Shown: piece after piece, positions 1-8,423 of the stretch
Layout: the number at the start of each line of letters is the position of its first letter
How positions within the stretch are numbered: position 1 is the first letter of the stretch
Assembly (NCBI RefSeq): GCF_023147505.1
Contig: NZ_JAHXPB010000005.1
Location: 124,001-188,000, forward strand
DNA from: Brevundimonas sp. EYE_349
Lineage (GTDB): Bacteria; Pseudomonadota; Alphaproteobacteria; Caulobacterales; Caulobacteraceae
Reading direction: 5' to 3'
DNA length: 64,000 nucleotides
The notes under the pieces: generated by a model
Seen by the model: only the letters and a program-made list of their open reading frames with translations
The model's database searches: none
Told to the model about the DNA's origin: nothing
Position numbers and translations under genes: made by a program

Positions 1-396
1 CAGGTCGTGGCCCTGATCGGACAAAAGCGCGAGGTCGGGCTGCAGATGGACGTGGAGCGGTTCGTCAAGCCGGTCTCGTTCAAGCCAGGCGCCATCGTCT
101 ATGAAAGCGTTCAGGGGGCGCCGGTGGAGCTGGCGCGCAAGCTGTCGGCGCGCCTGCGTGAATGGACCGGCCGCACCTGGCTGATCGCCGCCAACGGCCA
201 GGGCGGCGGCGAAACCCTAATTGAACAACAGAAGAAGGCCCGCATCGCCGAACGCGCCGAGGTCGAGGCCAATCCCTTCGTCCAGGCCGTCCTGCTGGCC
301 TTTCCCGGCGCCAAGCTGGGCGAGATCCGCACCATCGCCCCCACCGTCGTCACGCCGGAAATCCCCGATGCGGCCGAGGACGACGACGAGGACTGA
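1..396 (+). CDS. dnaX: DNA polymerase III subunit gamma/tau, C-terminal end (partial)
   Basis: The frame is open from the first base of the window, so the 5' part of the gene lies outside; 131 residues remain. This is the C-terminal tau region of the clamp-loader subunit, which links the loader to the polymerase core. The stretch containing LQMDVERFVKPVSFKPGAI and the later WTGRTWLIAA and PFVQAVLLAFPGA segments match the C-terminal domain of alphaproteobacterial DnaX proteins as I know them. The protein ends in an acidic run of Asp and Glu. The AAA+ ATPase domain is not visible here. The assignment rests on family recall of this C-terminal domain; the usual DnaX follower yaaB/recR is not present downstream. 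Confidence 0.8.
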   Translation, partial: QVVALIGQKREVGLQMDVERFVKPVSFKPGAIVYESVQGAPVELARKLSARLREWTGRTWLIAANGQGGGETLIEQQKKARIAERAEVEANPFVQAVLLAFPGAKLGEIRTIAPTVVTPEIPDAAEDDDED

Positions 397-431
397 GGTC
401 GTTTCGGTCAAGTCGATAGCCGGTCCATAGT

Positions 432-558
432 CGTCATTCCGGGGCGTCCGAAGGACGAACCCGGAACCCAGGAGGCTTCATCGAGCGTCGAGGGTTCCAA
501 CAGCCCGCGTGTGGCCCTGGCTTCCGGGTTCTTCGCGACGCTTAGCCCCGGAATGACG
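432..558. repeat. Dispersed inverted-repeat element, copy A (GTCATYC family)
   Basis: A 127-bp element fills the gap between dnaX and the convergent regA. Its ends are perfect 14-bp inverted repeats (CGTCATTCCGGGGC at 432-445 and its complement at 545-558). A second inner pair (GAACCCGGAA at 457-466 with TTCCGGGTTC at 522-531) lets it fold into a long hairpin. The same left arm recurs at 21745. It has no open frame of note and may act as a terminator for the two convergent genes. Confidence 0.75.
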
Positions 559-591
559 CTGGGAGAATAATCAGCCGATGGGGACCCGCCC

Positions 592-1146
592 CTACCGCGG
601 CGCGCGCTTGGCCAGTATGCGTTGCAGGGTGCGGCGGTGCATGCCCAGACGGCGCGCGGTTTCCGAGACGTTGTGGTCGCACAACTCATATACGCGCTGG
701 ATATGCTCCCAGCGGACGCGGTCAGCGCTCATGGGGTTTTCGGGCGGTTCGGGCGCCTCGCCGGTGGCCAGCAGGGCCTTGACCACGTCGTCGGCGTCGG
801 CGGGCTTGGACAGATAGTCGACGGCGCCGGCCTTAACCGCCGCGACCGCCGTGGCGATGGCGCCATAGCCCGTCAACATGACGATGCGGGCGTCCTGACG
901 CTTTTCGCGCACCGCCTCGACGATCTTCAGCCCGTTGCCGTCCTCCAGCCGCATGTCCAGAACGGCGAAGGCGGGGGCCTTGTCGCGCAGGGCCTGGGTC
1001 GCCTCGGCGACGGATTCGGCGGTCGTCACCTGAAAGCCGCGCGCCTCCAGCGCCCGTCCCATGCGGGTCCGCAGGGCCTGGTCGTCGTCCAGCAGCAACA
1101 GGGACTTGTCGGGCAGGGCGGCGATGCGGGTTTCGAGTTCGGACAT
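592..1146 (-). CDS. regA: Redox response regulator, RegA/ActR/PrrA family
   Basis: A 184-residue response regulator. The receiver domain (about 14-125) keeps the acidic pocket DDD at 20-22, the phosphoacceptor Asp64, Thr92 and Lys114. The C-terminal part carries the Fis-type helix-turn-helix that is almost invariant in this family (NVSETARRLGMHRRTLQRIL). It is the partner of the sensor kinase gene just upstream on the same strand, 90 bp away. RegA-type regulators control respiration, carbon and nitrogen fixation and cytochrome genes according to redox state. The family call is firm; the regulon here is inferred. Confidence 0.95.
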   Translation of the reverse strand: MSELETRIAALPDKSLLLLDDDQALRTRMGRALEARGFQVTTAESVAEATQALRDKAPAFAVLDMRLEDGNGLKIVEAVREKRQDARIVMLTGYGAIATAVAAVKAGAVDYLSKPADADDVVKALLATGEAPEPPENPMSADRVRWEHIQRVYELCDHNVSETARRLGMHRRTLQRILAKRAPR

Positions 1147-1236
1147 TGTCTTGGTTTCTCCTGCCCCTTCAAGTCGGGAGCGGTAGCGCGCGGGTCAAGG
1201 TCAAGGTTCCGCCTGCGACGCTTCGACCCAGCGGGG

Positions 1237-2718
1237 TCACGCCGCGACTTCCAGCGCGGGCCGGGCCCAGCGCACGGCGACACGCGCGCCGCGTGGGACC
1301 GCCTTGGCCTCGGGCGCGGCGTCCGGCTGGGGCAGGCCCTGGCCCACACTGACCGATCCGCCGGTGCGTTCCAGAAGCGTGCGAGCGATGAAGAAGCCCA
1401 GGCCCATGCCGCCCTGACTGGGGGCGATAGGGGCGTCGACGGCGTCTCGGCGTTTAGACGGCCGGGCGGCGGCGGCGATCTGGGCGGCCAAGGCCTGGCG
1501 CGCCTTGCCGTGGGGCCGGCTGGTCACATAGGGCTCGCCCAGGCGGGGCAGGATGTCGCCGGAGAAGCCCGGCCCGTCGTCCAGAATGTCGATCTCGATC
1601 CAGCCGGCGTCGACCACCGCCTGGACGCGCACGGTGGCGGCGGCGAAATCGGCGGCGTTCTCGACCAGGGTGGACAGGCCGTGGATCACCTCGGGCAGGC
1701 GGCGCACGCGCGGAGCGGGCTGGCCGGGCGGGGTCTTGACCAGGACGTCGAACGCCAGGTCGAAGCCCCGGTGCGGCTCCACCACCTCTTCCAGCAGGGC
1801 CTTGAGCGACACGTCGGCGTAGAGGGCGTCGTCACCCTCCGGCTGTTGCGACAGCTGGGTCAGTATGCCCCGGCAGCGTTCGGCCTGTTGCAGGATCAGG
1901 GCGGCGTCCTCGGCCGCGTCGCTGTCGGGGGCCGAGGCCCGCTGCAGCTCCTTGGCGACGACCTGGATTGTGGCCAGGGGCGTGCCCAGTTCATGCGCCG
2001 CCGCCGCCGCCAGACCGCCCAGCGCCGCCAGCCGCTGTTCGCGTTGCAGCACGTCCTGGGTCGTGGCCAGGGCCAGCTCCAGCTTTTCGGCGTCGGCCGC
2101 CACCCGCCAGGCGTAGCCGGCGGTGAAGACCACCCCCGTCACCAGGGCCATGGCCATGCCCAGTCGGTAGAGCAGCGGCAGGTGGAAATCCTCGTAGGGG
2201 CGCCACGGCAGCGGCTCGGACCAGAAGAACAGGATGCCGACCGCCACCAGGGCCAGCACGCCCAACACCAGAGCCTGACGCGCCGGCAGGGCCGCCGCCG
2301 CGATGGTCACCGGCGCGACAAGCAACAGGCAGAAGGGGTTCTCCAGCCCGCCGGTCAGGGCCAACAGCACGCCCAGCTGGAAGATGTCGAAGCCGAGGTG
2401 GATCGCCGTCTGGCGGCCGTCGGGCAGGCTGGCCTCCAGCCGCCGCACCCGCGCCATGGCGCCCAGGTTCACCGCCGCGCTGATGGCGATCACGATCAGG
2501 CAGGGCCACAGCGGCAGGGGGAAGTGCAGCACCTGATGCGCAGTCAGGATCGCCGCGCTCTGGCCCAGGATGGTCAGCCAGCGCAGCACGATCAGGGTTC
2601 TGAGCGAAAACCCCCGTCCCCGTCGCGGCGCGTCGCGCCAGCCGTCGAGGGGATCGGACGGCAGGGCATGGGGCGATGGCGCGCCCTGCGGCGCGATGCG
2701 GGCTTCTGTCGAGGTCAC
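1237..2718 (-). CDS. regB: Redox sensor histidine kinase, RegB/ActS/PrrB family
   Basis: A 493-residue membrane kinase starting with GTG. About six hydrophobic segments cover residues 40-205. The conserved quinone-binding heptapeptide GGLENPF is at 123-129. The H-box AAAAHELGTPLATIQ puts the phosphoacceptor at His242, and the redox-sensitive cysteine is Cys282, 40 residues later, the same spacing as His225/Cys265 of Rhodobacter capsulatus RegB. A GHKL ATPase domain follows with DDGPGF and GMGLGFFIARTLL. It reads quinone and thiol redox state and phosphorylates RegA. It is divergent from senC with a 44-bp shared control region. Confidence 0.96.
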   Translation of the reverse strand: MTSTEARIAPQGAPSPHALPSDPLDGWRDAPRRGRGFSLRTLIVLRWLTILGQSAAILTAHQVLHFPLPLWPCLIVIAISAAVNLGAMARVRRLEASLPDGRQTAIHLGFDIFQLGVLLALTGGLENPFCLLLVAPVTIAAAALPARQALVLGVLALVAVGILFFWSEPLPWRPYEDFHLPLLYRLGMAMALVTGVVFTAGYAWRVAADAEKLELALATTQDVLQREQRLAALGGLAAAAAHELGTPLATIQVVAKELQRASAPDSDAAEDAALILQQAERCRGILTQLSQQPEGDDALYADVSLKALLEEVVEPHRGFDLAFDVLVKTPPGQPAPRVRRLPEVIHGLSTLVENAADFAAATVRVQAVVDAGWIEIDILDDGPGFSGDILPRLGEPYVTSRPHGKARQALAAQIAAAARPSKRRDAVDAPIAPSQGGMGLGFFIARTLLERTGGSVSVGQGLPQPDAAPEAKAVPRGARVAVRWARPALEVAA

Positions 2719-2762
2719 GCGACTTCTATAGACCGACCAGAACCATTTCGTGAGAGGTCGTC

Positions 2763-3386
2763 ATGCCGCGTCGTTCCGTCCTGCTGTTCGCCGGCGCCTG
2801 CATCGCCGTGGCGGCGGCGCTGGCCATCATCACCGTGGTCGTGGTCAGCGGGCGCGGCGCGCCGGCGAACGGCGCGGAGACGACCTCGACCGGCCAGCCG
2901 CTGATCGGCGGCGACTTCCAGTTGGTCGACCAGGACGGCCGCACGGTCGACCAGACGATGCTGAACGGCAAATGGAGCCTGGTCTTCTTCGGCTTCACCT
3001 ATTGCCCCGAGTTCTGCCCCACGACCCTGGCCGAACTGGCCGCCGTGCAGCAGCGGCTGGGCGACAAGGCCCAGAACCTGCAGATCGTCTTCGTCAGCAT
3101 CGACCCCCAGCGCGACACGCCGCAGATGCTGAAAGACTATCTGTCGTCGGACGGCTTTCCCAAGGGGACCATCGGCCTGACCGGCACGCCCGAACAGGTG
3201 GCGACGGCGGCCAAGGCTTACCGCGCCTTCTATCAGAAGGTGGGCGAGGGCGAGACCTATACGATGAACCACTCCCTGACCGTCTATCTGATGGGGCCGG
3301 ACGGCCGTTTCCGCACCGCCGTCGCCTATGGCATGGGGCCGGACAAGACGACCAAGATCATCGAGGACGCGATGGCGCGGGGGTGA
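2763..3386 (+). CDS. senC: SCO1/SenC family copper chaperone
   Basis: A 207-residue protein with one N-terminal membrane anchor (about 6-28) and a thioredoxin-like domain outside the membrane. The copper ligands of the family are all present: Cys81 and Cys85 in TYCPEFCPTT and His170 in MNHSLTVYLM. It delivers copper to the CuA centre of cytochrome c oxidase. The start ATG has an AGAGG ribosome site. Location opposite regB is the classic alphaproteobacterial arrangement, where SenC also influences RegB/RegA signalling. Confidence 0.95.
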   Translation: MPRRSVLLFAGACIAVAAALAIITVVVVSGRGAPANGAETTSTGQPLIGGDFQLVDQDGRTVDQTMLNGKWSLVFFGFTYCPEFCPTTLAELAAVQQRLGDKAQNLQIVFVSIDPQRDTPQMLKDYLSSDGFPKGTIGLTGTPEQVATAAKAYRAFYQKVGEGETYTMNHSLTVYLMGPDGRFRTAVAYGMGPDKTTKIIEDAMARG

Positions 3387-3400
3387 GTTCTTCTCTGCTC

Positions 3401-3519
3401 GTCATCCTAGGCCTTGCGCTTGGGATGCATACGCCCGGTGTTTAGGTTTGGCGGCCGGCGCCTGTCGATCAACGGGCGCGTCCGACTCGATGAATCCTAG
3501 GCACAAGGCCTAGGATGAC
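3401..3519. repeat. Dispersed inverted-repeat element, copy B (GTCATYC family)
   Basis: A 119-bp element after senC bounded by perfect 16-bp inverted repeats (GTCATCCTAGGCCTTG at 3401-3416, complement at 3504-3519). The next 14 or so bases of each arm also pair imperfectly. The outer GTCATYC termini match copies at 432-558 and 30766-30864. Confidence 0.75.
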
Positions 3520-3573
3520 AGGTGTCGTGGAAGCGCATTCGACTAAGGGCTGTTCCGCAGCCTCATAATCCTT

Positions 3574-3608
3574 TTGCAGGGTGCGGCGTTATATGTTGCC
3601 CTGCACAA
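3574..3608 (+). promoter_or_regulatory. Candidate PhaR operator upstream of phaZ
   Basis: Two TGC-rich boxes lie 26-60 bp before the PHB depolymerase start: TTGCAGGGTGC at 3574-3584 and TGTTGCCCTGCACAA at 3594-3608. The second closely resembles the TTGCNCTGCA-type sites bound by PhaR, the PHB-responsive repressor of alphaproteobacterial phasin and PHB genes. TGCAGGG and CCCTGCA also form an inverted repeat. Operator identity is inferred from similarity. Confidence 0.45.
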
Positions 3609-3634
3609 ACGGCCCTCAGCCGTCACGGACCGTC

Positions 3635-4915
3635 ATGCTCTACGCCTTTCACGAACTCGCCTATCAGTCGGCCCTGCCCTTCCGCATCGGGGCGCAGCTG
3701 GCCCGCAGCTTCTGGACCTCGCCGCTGAACCCGGCGGCCGACACCGCCGTCGGCCGAACCGCCTACGCCTCGGCCGAACTGTTCGAGAGCGTCACCCGGC
3801 GCTACGGCAAGCCGGCCTGGAAGCTGGAGACGCTGGAGATCGGCGGCAAGACCGTGCGAACCACCGAACAGGTGATCTGGCAGAGCCCTTGGTGCCGCCT
3901 GGTCCGGTTCGCGCGCAACATCGGCGACCTGAAGCGCGCCAAGAAGCCCGCCTCCGGTCCGGCCGTCCTGATCGTGGCCCCGCTGTCAGGTCACTACGCC
4001 ACCCTGCTGCGCGGCACGGTCGAGGCCTTTCTGCAGGACCACGACGTCTATGTCACCGACTGGATCAACGCCCGTCAGGTGCCGATGCTGGAGGGACGGT
4101 TCGACTTCTTCGACTATATCGACCACATCCGACTGATGCTGGCCGAGATCGGGGGACGCGCCCACGTCGTCGGCGTCTGCCAGCCCGGGCCGCCGGTTCT
4201 GGCCGCCGGCGCGGTGATGGCCGAGGACGGCGACGAGAACCGGCCCCTGTCCATGACCTTCATGGGCTCGCCCATCGATGCGCGCCTGTCGCCGACCGTG
4301 ACGAACCAGCTGGCGGAGGAAAAGCCCTTCACCTGGTTCAAGTCCAACATGATCCACACCGTGCCCCTGCCCTATGCGGGGTTCGGGCGGCGCGTCTATC
4401 CGGGGTTCGTCCAGCTCTACAGCTTCATGTCGATGAACGAGGATCGGCACCGCGACGCCCACTGGAGCTATTTCAACAGCCTGATCGCCGGGGACGGCGA
4501 CGGGGTGGAGAAGCACGAGGAATTCTACGACGAATACCTGTCGGTGCTGGACCTGACCGAGGAGTTCTATCTGCAGACCATCGACATCGTCTTCCAGCAG
4601 CATCTGCTGGCGCGGGGCCTGCTGGAACATCGCGGGTGCAAGGTCGATCTGACCAAGATCACCGACATCGGCCTGATGACCGTCGAGGGCGAGAAGGACG
4701 ACATCTCCGGCGTCGGCCAGACCCAGGCGGCCCACGGCCTGTGCCCCAATGTCCCCGAGGATCGGCGCGTCCTCTACGTCCAGCCGGGCGTCGGCCATTA
4801 CGGCGTGTTCAACGGCCGTCGCTTCCGCGACGAAATCTATCCCCGCGTCCGCGATTTCATCGCCCAGAACGAGGCTGTCGGTGGCGTACCGCAACGGTCA
4901 GCGGCTGCCGCTTGA
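3635..4915 (+). CDS. phaZ: Intracellular polyhydroxybutyrate depolymerase (PhaZ)
   Basis: A 426-residue alpha/beta-hydrolase that breaks down stored PHB granules in the cytoplasm. The family begins MLYAFHELAYQ, which fixes the start at ATG 3635 and not at the upstream in-frame GTG near 3581 that falls inside the TGC-rich operator-like sequence. The nucleophile is a cysteine, not serine, in GVCQPGP (Cys182, matching Cys183 of Ralstonia PhaZ1). The catalytic His is probably in QPGVGHYGVF near the C-terminus. A phasin-like gene is found at 21245, consistent with PHB metabolism. The downstream hydrolase gene overlaps its end by 35 bp. Confidence 0.93.
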   Translation: MLYAFHELAYQSALPFRIGAQLARSFWTSPLNPAADTAVGRTAYASAELFESVTRRYGKPAWKLETLEIGGKTVRTTEQVIWQSPWCRLVRFARNIGDLKRAKKPASGPAVLIVAPLSGHYATLLRGTVEAFLQDHDVYVTDWINARQVPMLEGRFDFFDYIDHIRLMLAEIGGRAHVVGVCQPGPPVLAAGAVMAEDGDENRPLSMTFMGSPIDARLSPTVTNQLAEEKPFTWFKSNMIHTVPLPYAGFGRRVYPGFVQLYSFMSMNEDRHRDAHWSYFNSLIAGDGDGVEKHEEFYDEYLSVLDLTEEFYLQTIDIVFQQHLLARGLLEHRGCKVDLTKITDIGLMTVEGEKDDISGVGQTQAAHGLCPNVPEDRRVLYVQPGVGHYGVFNGRRFRDEIYPRVRDFIAQNEAVGGVPQRSAAAA

Positions 4916-5603
4916 CGAAGGCGGGGCCGGCGTCGGTCCCGTCCTGAGACTGTCGGTCAATCCGCGCGCCCGGCGCCTGTCGGTGCGGATCGACGCGCGG
5001 GCCGGCGAGGCGGTGGTGATCGCGCCCAGCGAGCGCGGCCTGACCCAGGCCGTCGCCTTCGCCCGGACCAAGGCCGTCTGGATCAGCGAACGGCTGGCGG
5101 TGCGGCCCAAGGGCCGGCCGCTGGAACCGGGCCAGGTCATTTCCCTGCGCGGTCGCCCCGTGCGCTTGGAGGCGGCGCCCGGCGCGGTCGCGGCGCGTCT
5201 GGTCGAAGAAGGAACGGTCATCCGCTCAGGCGGCGAGGACGACGCCTATGCGCGCCGGGTCGAGAACCTGCTGAAACGCGAGGCGCGCGACACGCTGGTG
5301 GAACGTACCGGCCACCATCTGCGGACGCTGGGCCAGGGACCGGTCAAGGTGTCCATCGCCGACACCCGGTCGCGCTGGGGCTCGTGCAGCCCGCACAATC
5401 GCACCATCCGCTATTCCTGGCGGGTCATCATGGCCCCGCCGCCGGTCATCGACTATCTGGCCGCCCACGAGGTCGCCCATCTGGTCCATGCCGACCACAG
5501 CCCGGCCTATTGGTCAGTGGTCGAACGGCTGGTCGGAGATCACAGGCCTTGGCGGAAGTGGCTGAAGGATCACGGCGGCGCGCTGCACGCCGTGGGCCGG
5601 TAG
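4881..5603 (+). CDS. YgjP-like zinc metallohydrolase (DUF45/M48-like)
   Basis: A 240-residue protein of the YgjP/SprT-like metallopeptidase group. The zinc-binding HEVAHLVHADHSPAYW segment (HExxH plus a third His) near residues 195-210 is intact, preceded by the family motif RSRWGSC. The proposed start is GTG 4881, inside the end of phaZ, with GAGG nine bases upstream; an earlier start would read deeper into phaZ. Family members are widespread and their substrate is not known. The overlap suggests joint translation with phaZ, but a functional tie to PHB is not evident. Confidence 0.85.
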   Translation: MAYRNGQRLPLDEGGAGVGPVLRLSVNPRARRLSVRIDARAGEAVVIAPSERGLTQAVAFARTKAVWISERLAVRPKGRPLEPGQVISLRGRPVRLEAAPGAVAARLVEEGTVIRSGGEDDAYARRVENLLKREARDTLVERTGHHLRTLGQGPVKVSIADTRSRWGSCSPHNRTIRYSWRVIMAPPPVIDYLAAHEVAHLVHADHSPAYWSVVERLVGDHRPWRKWLKDHGGALHAVGR

Positions 5604-5632
5604 GAAAAGAGACGACGGATGGCGACAGGGGC

Positions 5633-5657
5633 GGAAACTCCTGCAGTGGGGCGCGTT
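5633..5657 (+). promoter_or_regulatory. Weak EcfG-type promoter candidate before the LprI-like gene
   Basis: GGAAA-N16-CGTT (5633-5637 and 5654-5657) differs at one -35 position from the four exact EcfG promoters near 56-60 kb. Its predicted start point lies about 25 bp before ATG 5689. Confidence 0.3.
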
Positions 5658-5688
5658 CGATAGGCGCCCTCCACCTCAGGAACGCACC

Positions 5689-6063
5689 ATGAAAGCCATC
5701 CTTCCCCTGACCGTCGCCCTCGGCCTGGCGCTCGCCGCCTCGTCCGCCTCGGCGCAAAGCCAGACGGCGATGAACGCCAGCGCCGCCCAAGACCTGCAGC
5801 GCGCCGACCGGGCGCTGAACAGCCAGTACACCACGACCATGGGTCGGCTGTCGCCCGCGAGCCGGACCCTGCTGCGCAACGCCCAGCGCAGCTGGATCAG
5901 CTTCCGCGACCAGCAATGCCGGGTCGAAGCGTCCGGCGTGCAGGGCGGGTCGGCCTATCCGATGGTCCATTCGGGCTGTCTGGCGCGCCTGACCAACGAA
6001 CGCACACAGCAACTGCGGACCCTGGCGCAATGCCAGGAGGGCGACCTGTCCTGCCCGCGCTGA
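5689..6063 (+). CDS. LprI/DUF1311 family exported protein
   Basis: A 124-residue secreted protein with a clear signal peptide (cleavage probably after ASA at about residue 22). The mature part has the DUF1311 signature: a helix, then QRSWISFRDQQC and a second conserved Cys in HSGCLARLTNERTQQL. The name comes from the mycobacterial lysozyme inhibitor LprI; most proteobacterial members are uncharacterised periplasmic proteins. A strong terminator follows 28 bp after the stop. Confidence 0.85.
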   Translation: MKAILPLTVALGLALAASSASAQSQTAMNASAAQDLQRADRALNSQYTTTMGRLSPASRTLLRNAQRSWISFRDQQCRVEASGVQGGSAYPMVHSGCLARLTNERTQQLRTLAQCQEGDLSCPR

Positions 6064-6090
6064 ACCCGTTTCGGGTCGGATAAAGACAAA

Positions 6091-6122
6091 GGGAGGCGAC
6101 CGCGGGGTCGCCTCCCTTTTTC
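6091..6122 (+). terminator. Intrinsic terminator after the LprI-like gene
   Basis: A 10-bp GC-rich stem (GGGAGGCGAC with GTCGCCTCCC) is followed by five T residues. It lies between convergent genes. Confidence 0.9.
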
Positions 6123-6146
6123 TGTGGTCGCGGCGGCATCGGCCGG

Positions 6147-8261
6147 TCAGAAGAACAGGGCGTCGCCCTTGCGTTCGGGCTGGGGCCGTCCCTCGGGCTG
6201 CTGGTTCGGCGGATCGCGATAGCCGGGCGGCGGGCCGGAAGGCTTGGTCGGCTGCTGGGGCGCGGACTGTTTGGGCGGCATCGGCTGAACGACGGCGCCG
6301 GGCTGGTCCGCATAGGGTTCGCCCTGATTGGGATCGACCGGATCGACCAGGACGCCGCCCTGATCAAGGCCGCTCATCAGGTCGCCGACCGGATCGGGCG
6401 CGACCCAGCCCTCGGGCATGGCGGGGCCATTGGGGATGGCGGGGGCGTTCAGGCGCGGCAGGGCCGCCTCCATGAAGCCCTTCCAGATGGCGGCGGGCGA
6501 GGAGCCGCCGGTCACGCCGCGCATGGCGGTGTTGTCGTCCTTGCCGACCCAGACGGCGGCGACGAAGCCGCCAGTGTAGCCGACGAACCAGGCGTCCTTG
6601 TAGTCCGAGGTGGTGCCGGTCTTGCCCGCCAGATCGCGGCCGGCGATGGCCGCCGACCGGCCCGAGCCGCCCGTCACCACGCCCCGCAGCATCTGGTTCA
6701 TGTAATAGAGCGGCGGATTGTTGATCGCCTGGCCGCTCTGGCCGCTCTCGCGCTGATAGATGACGCGGCCCTGGGGCGTGCGGATGCGGCTGATGCCGTA
6801 GGCCTCGACGCGGCGACCGCCGTTGGCGAAGGCGTCATAGGCGGTGGCCATCTCCAGCGGCGACACCTCGACGGCGCCGAGCGCCATGGCCGGCTCCAGG
6901 CCGATGCGGCTCTCGATGCCCAGTCGGCGCGCGGCGCGGGCCACGCTGTCGCGCCCCACCTGATCGGCGACCGAGGCCGCCACCGTATTGGTCGACTGGG
7001 CCACCGCCTGGGCGATGGTCATCGGACCGCTGAAGGCGCCGGAATAGTTGCGGGGCGACCAGTTGCCGATGGTGATCGGCTGATCGACCACCGGAGTCTG
7101 GGGCGTGAAGCCCGCCTCCATGGCCGCCAGATAGACGAAGGGCTTCCATGACGAGCCCGCCTGACGGCGCGCATCGACGGCGCGGTTGAACTGGCTGTCG
7201 GCGTAGGAGGCTCCGCCGATCATGGCCCGCACCCGGCCATCGCCGTCCAGGGCGACAAGGGCTGCCTGCTGCACGCCCTTCGCGCCGTCGCGGTCCAGGA
7301 TGCGGCGCACCGACCGTTCGGCGGCCGTCTGCAGGGTCAGATCCAGGGTGGTTTCGACCACCATATCCTCGGTCGGTTCGCCGACCAGGCCGCGGATCGA
7401 CTTGTCCAGCCAGTCGATGAAATACTGGGCGTGCTGGGTCGCGAGCGTGCGCGAGACGATGACCGGCTGGGTCACGGCCTGTTCGCGCTGGGCGGCGGTG
7501 ATCACGCCGGCCTCCTCCATCTCGTTCAGGACGACGGTGGCGCGGGCGGCGGCGCGCTCGCTCTCGGACACCGGCGAATAGCGCGAAGGCGCCTTCAGCA
7601 GGCCCGCCAGAAGCGCGGCCTCTCCGACGGTCAGATCCTTGGCCGACTTGTCGAAATAGCGCTGCGACGCCGCCTCGATCCCATAGGCGCCGGCGCCGAA
7701 ATAGACCCGGTTCAGATAGAGGGCCAGGATCTCCTTCTTGGAGAATTTCATCTCCAGCCAGACCGCCAGCATCAGCTCCTGCACCTTGCGGCGCAGGTTC
7801 TGGTCGGGCGTCAGGAACAGGTTCTTGGCCAGCTGCTGAGTCAGGGTCGAGCCGCCCTGAACCACCCGTCCGGCGCGGACGTTGGTGGCCATGGCGCGCA
7901 TCATGCCGATGGGGTCAAAACCGGGGTGGTGATAGAAGCGCCGGTCCTCGATGGCGATGAAGGCCGCCGGCACATAGTCCGGCAGGGCGTCCAGATCGGC
8001 GGGCGGCGCCATCTGGGTGCCCCGTGTCGCGATCAGGGCGCCGTTGCGGTCCAAATAGGTGATCGAGGGCTGGCGATCGACATTGTACAGGCTGGAAGTG
8101 TCGGGCAGGCCGCGCGCGAAGACGGCGAAGAAGACGACCAGGAAGATCAGCCCCCAGACCGCCAGAACCGCGCTCCAATACAGCAGCCGTTGAAGCCCGG
8201 ACCGGCGGGGCTTGCCCTGGGCCTGTGGTCCGCCCGCGTTCACTGGTCCCGCCATGTCCAT
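6147..8261 (-). CDS. Class A penicillin-binding protein, PBP1a family
   Basis: A 704-residue bifunctional peptidoglycan synthase anchored by one transmembrane helix (about 29-50). The glycosyltransferase domain (GT51, about 70-240) has the catalytic Glu105 in IAIEDRRFYHH and the motif GGSTLTQQLAKN. The transpeptidase domain has the active-site SxxK (Ser370-Lys373), SxN (423-425) and KTG (547-549). The last 80 residues are rich in Pro and Gln and look disordered. A second start, two codons later, is possible. It polymerises and crosslinks the cell wall. Confidence 0.95.
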   Translation of the reverse strand: MDMAGPVNAGGPQAQGKPRRSGLQRLLYWSAVLAVWGLIFLVVFFAVFARGLPDTSSLYNVDRQPSITYLDRNGALIATRGTQMAPPADLDALPDYVPAAFIAIEDRRFYHHPGFDPIGMMRAMATNVRAGRVVQGGSTLTQQLAKNLFLTPDQNLRRKVQELMLAVWLEMKFSKKEILALYLNRVYFGAGAYGIEAASQRYFDKSAKDLTVGEAALLAGLLKAPSRYSPVSESERAAARATVVLNEMEEAGVITAAQREQAVTQPVIVSRTLATQHAQYFIDWLDKSIRGLVGEPTEDMVVETTLDLTLQTAAERSVRRILDRDGAKGVQQAALVALDGDGRVRAMIGGASYADSQFNRAVDARRQAGSSWKPFVYLAAMEAGFTPQTPVVDQPITIGNWSPRNYSGAFSGPMTIAQAVAQSTNTVAASVADQVGRDSVARAARRLGIESRIGLEPAMALGAVEVSPLEMATAYDAFANGGRRVEAYGISRIRTPQGRVIYQRESGQSGQAINNPPLYYMNQMLRGVVTGGSGRSAAIAGRDLAGKTGTTSDYKDAWFVGYTGGFVAAVWVGKDDNTAMRGVTGGSSPAAIWKGFMEAALPRLNAPAIPNGPAMPEGWVAPDPVGDLMSGLDQGGVLVDPVDPNQGEPYADQPGAVVQPMPPKQSAPQQPTKPSGPPPGYRDPPNQQPEGRPQPERKGDALFF

Positions 8262-8292
8262 CCTTCAGATGCCGCGCCGGAAGCGACGCGGT

Positions 8293-8322
8293 TCGCCTAA
8301 GCCGTTCTCATATCGCCTAAGC
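8293..8322. promoter_or_regulatory. Two 10-bp direct repeats in the PBP1a promoter region
   Basis: TCGCCTAAGC occurs at 8293-8302 and again at 8313-8322, exactly 20 bp (two helical turns) apart, 32-61 bp upstream of the PBP start. This could bind a dimeric regulator on one DNA face. No known consensus is recognised. Confidence 0.35.
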
Positions 8323-8423
8323 GACGCCGCCGAAACGCCCTCGCCCAGATCACGCGACCGTGAGCGGCCATTTCGCCGAAAGAATGGCGTCCAGAAGCGC
8401 ACCCCAACAGGCTTTCGGATGGA

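Noticed and set aside
622..2904. A 760-codon open frame on the plus strand opposite regA/regB
   Set aside because: It is a by-product of GC-rich third positions on the opposite strand; its composition is low-complexity Arg/Gly/Gln and the minus-strand genes have clear family motifs.
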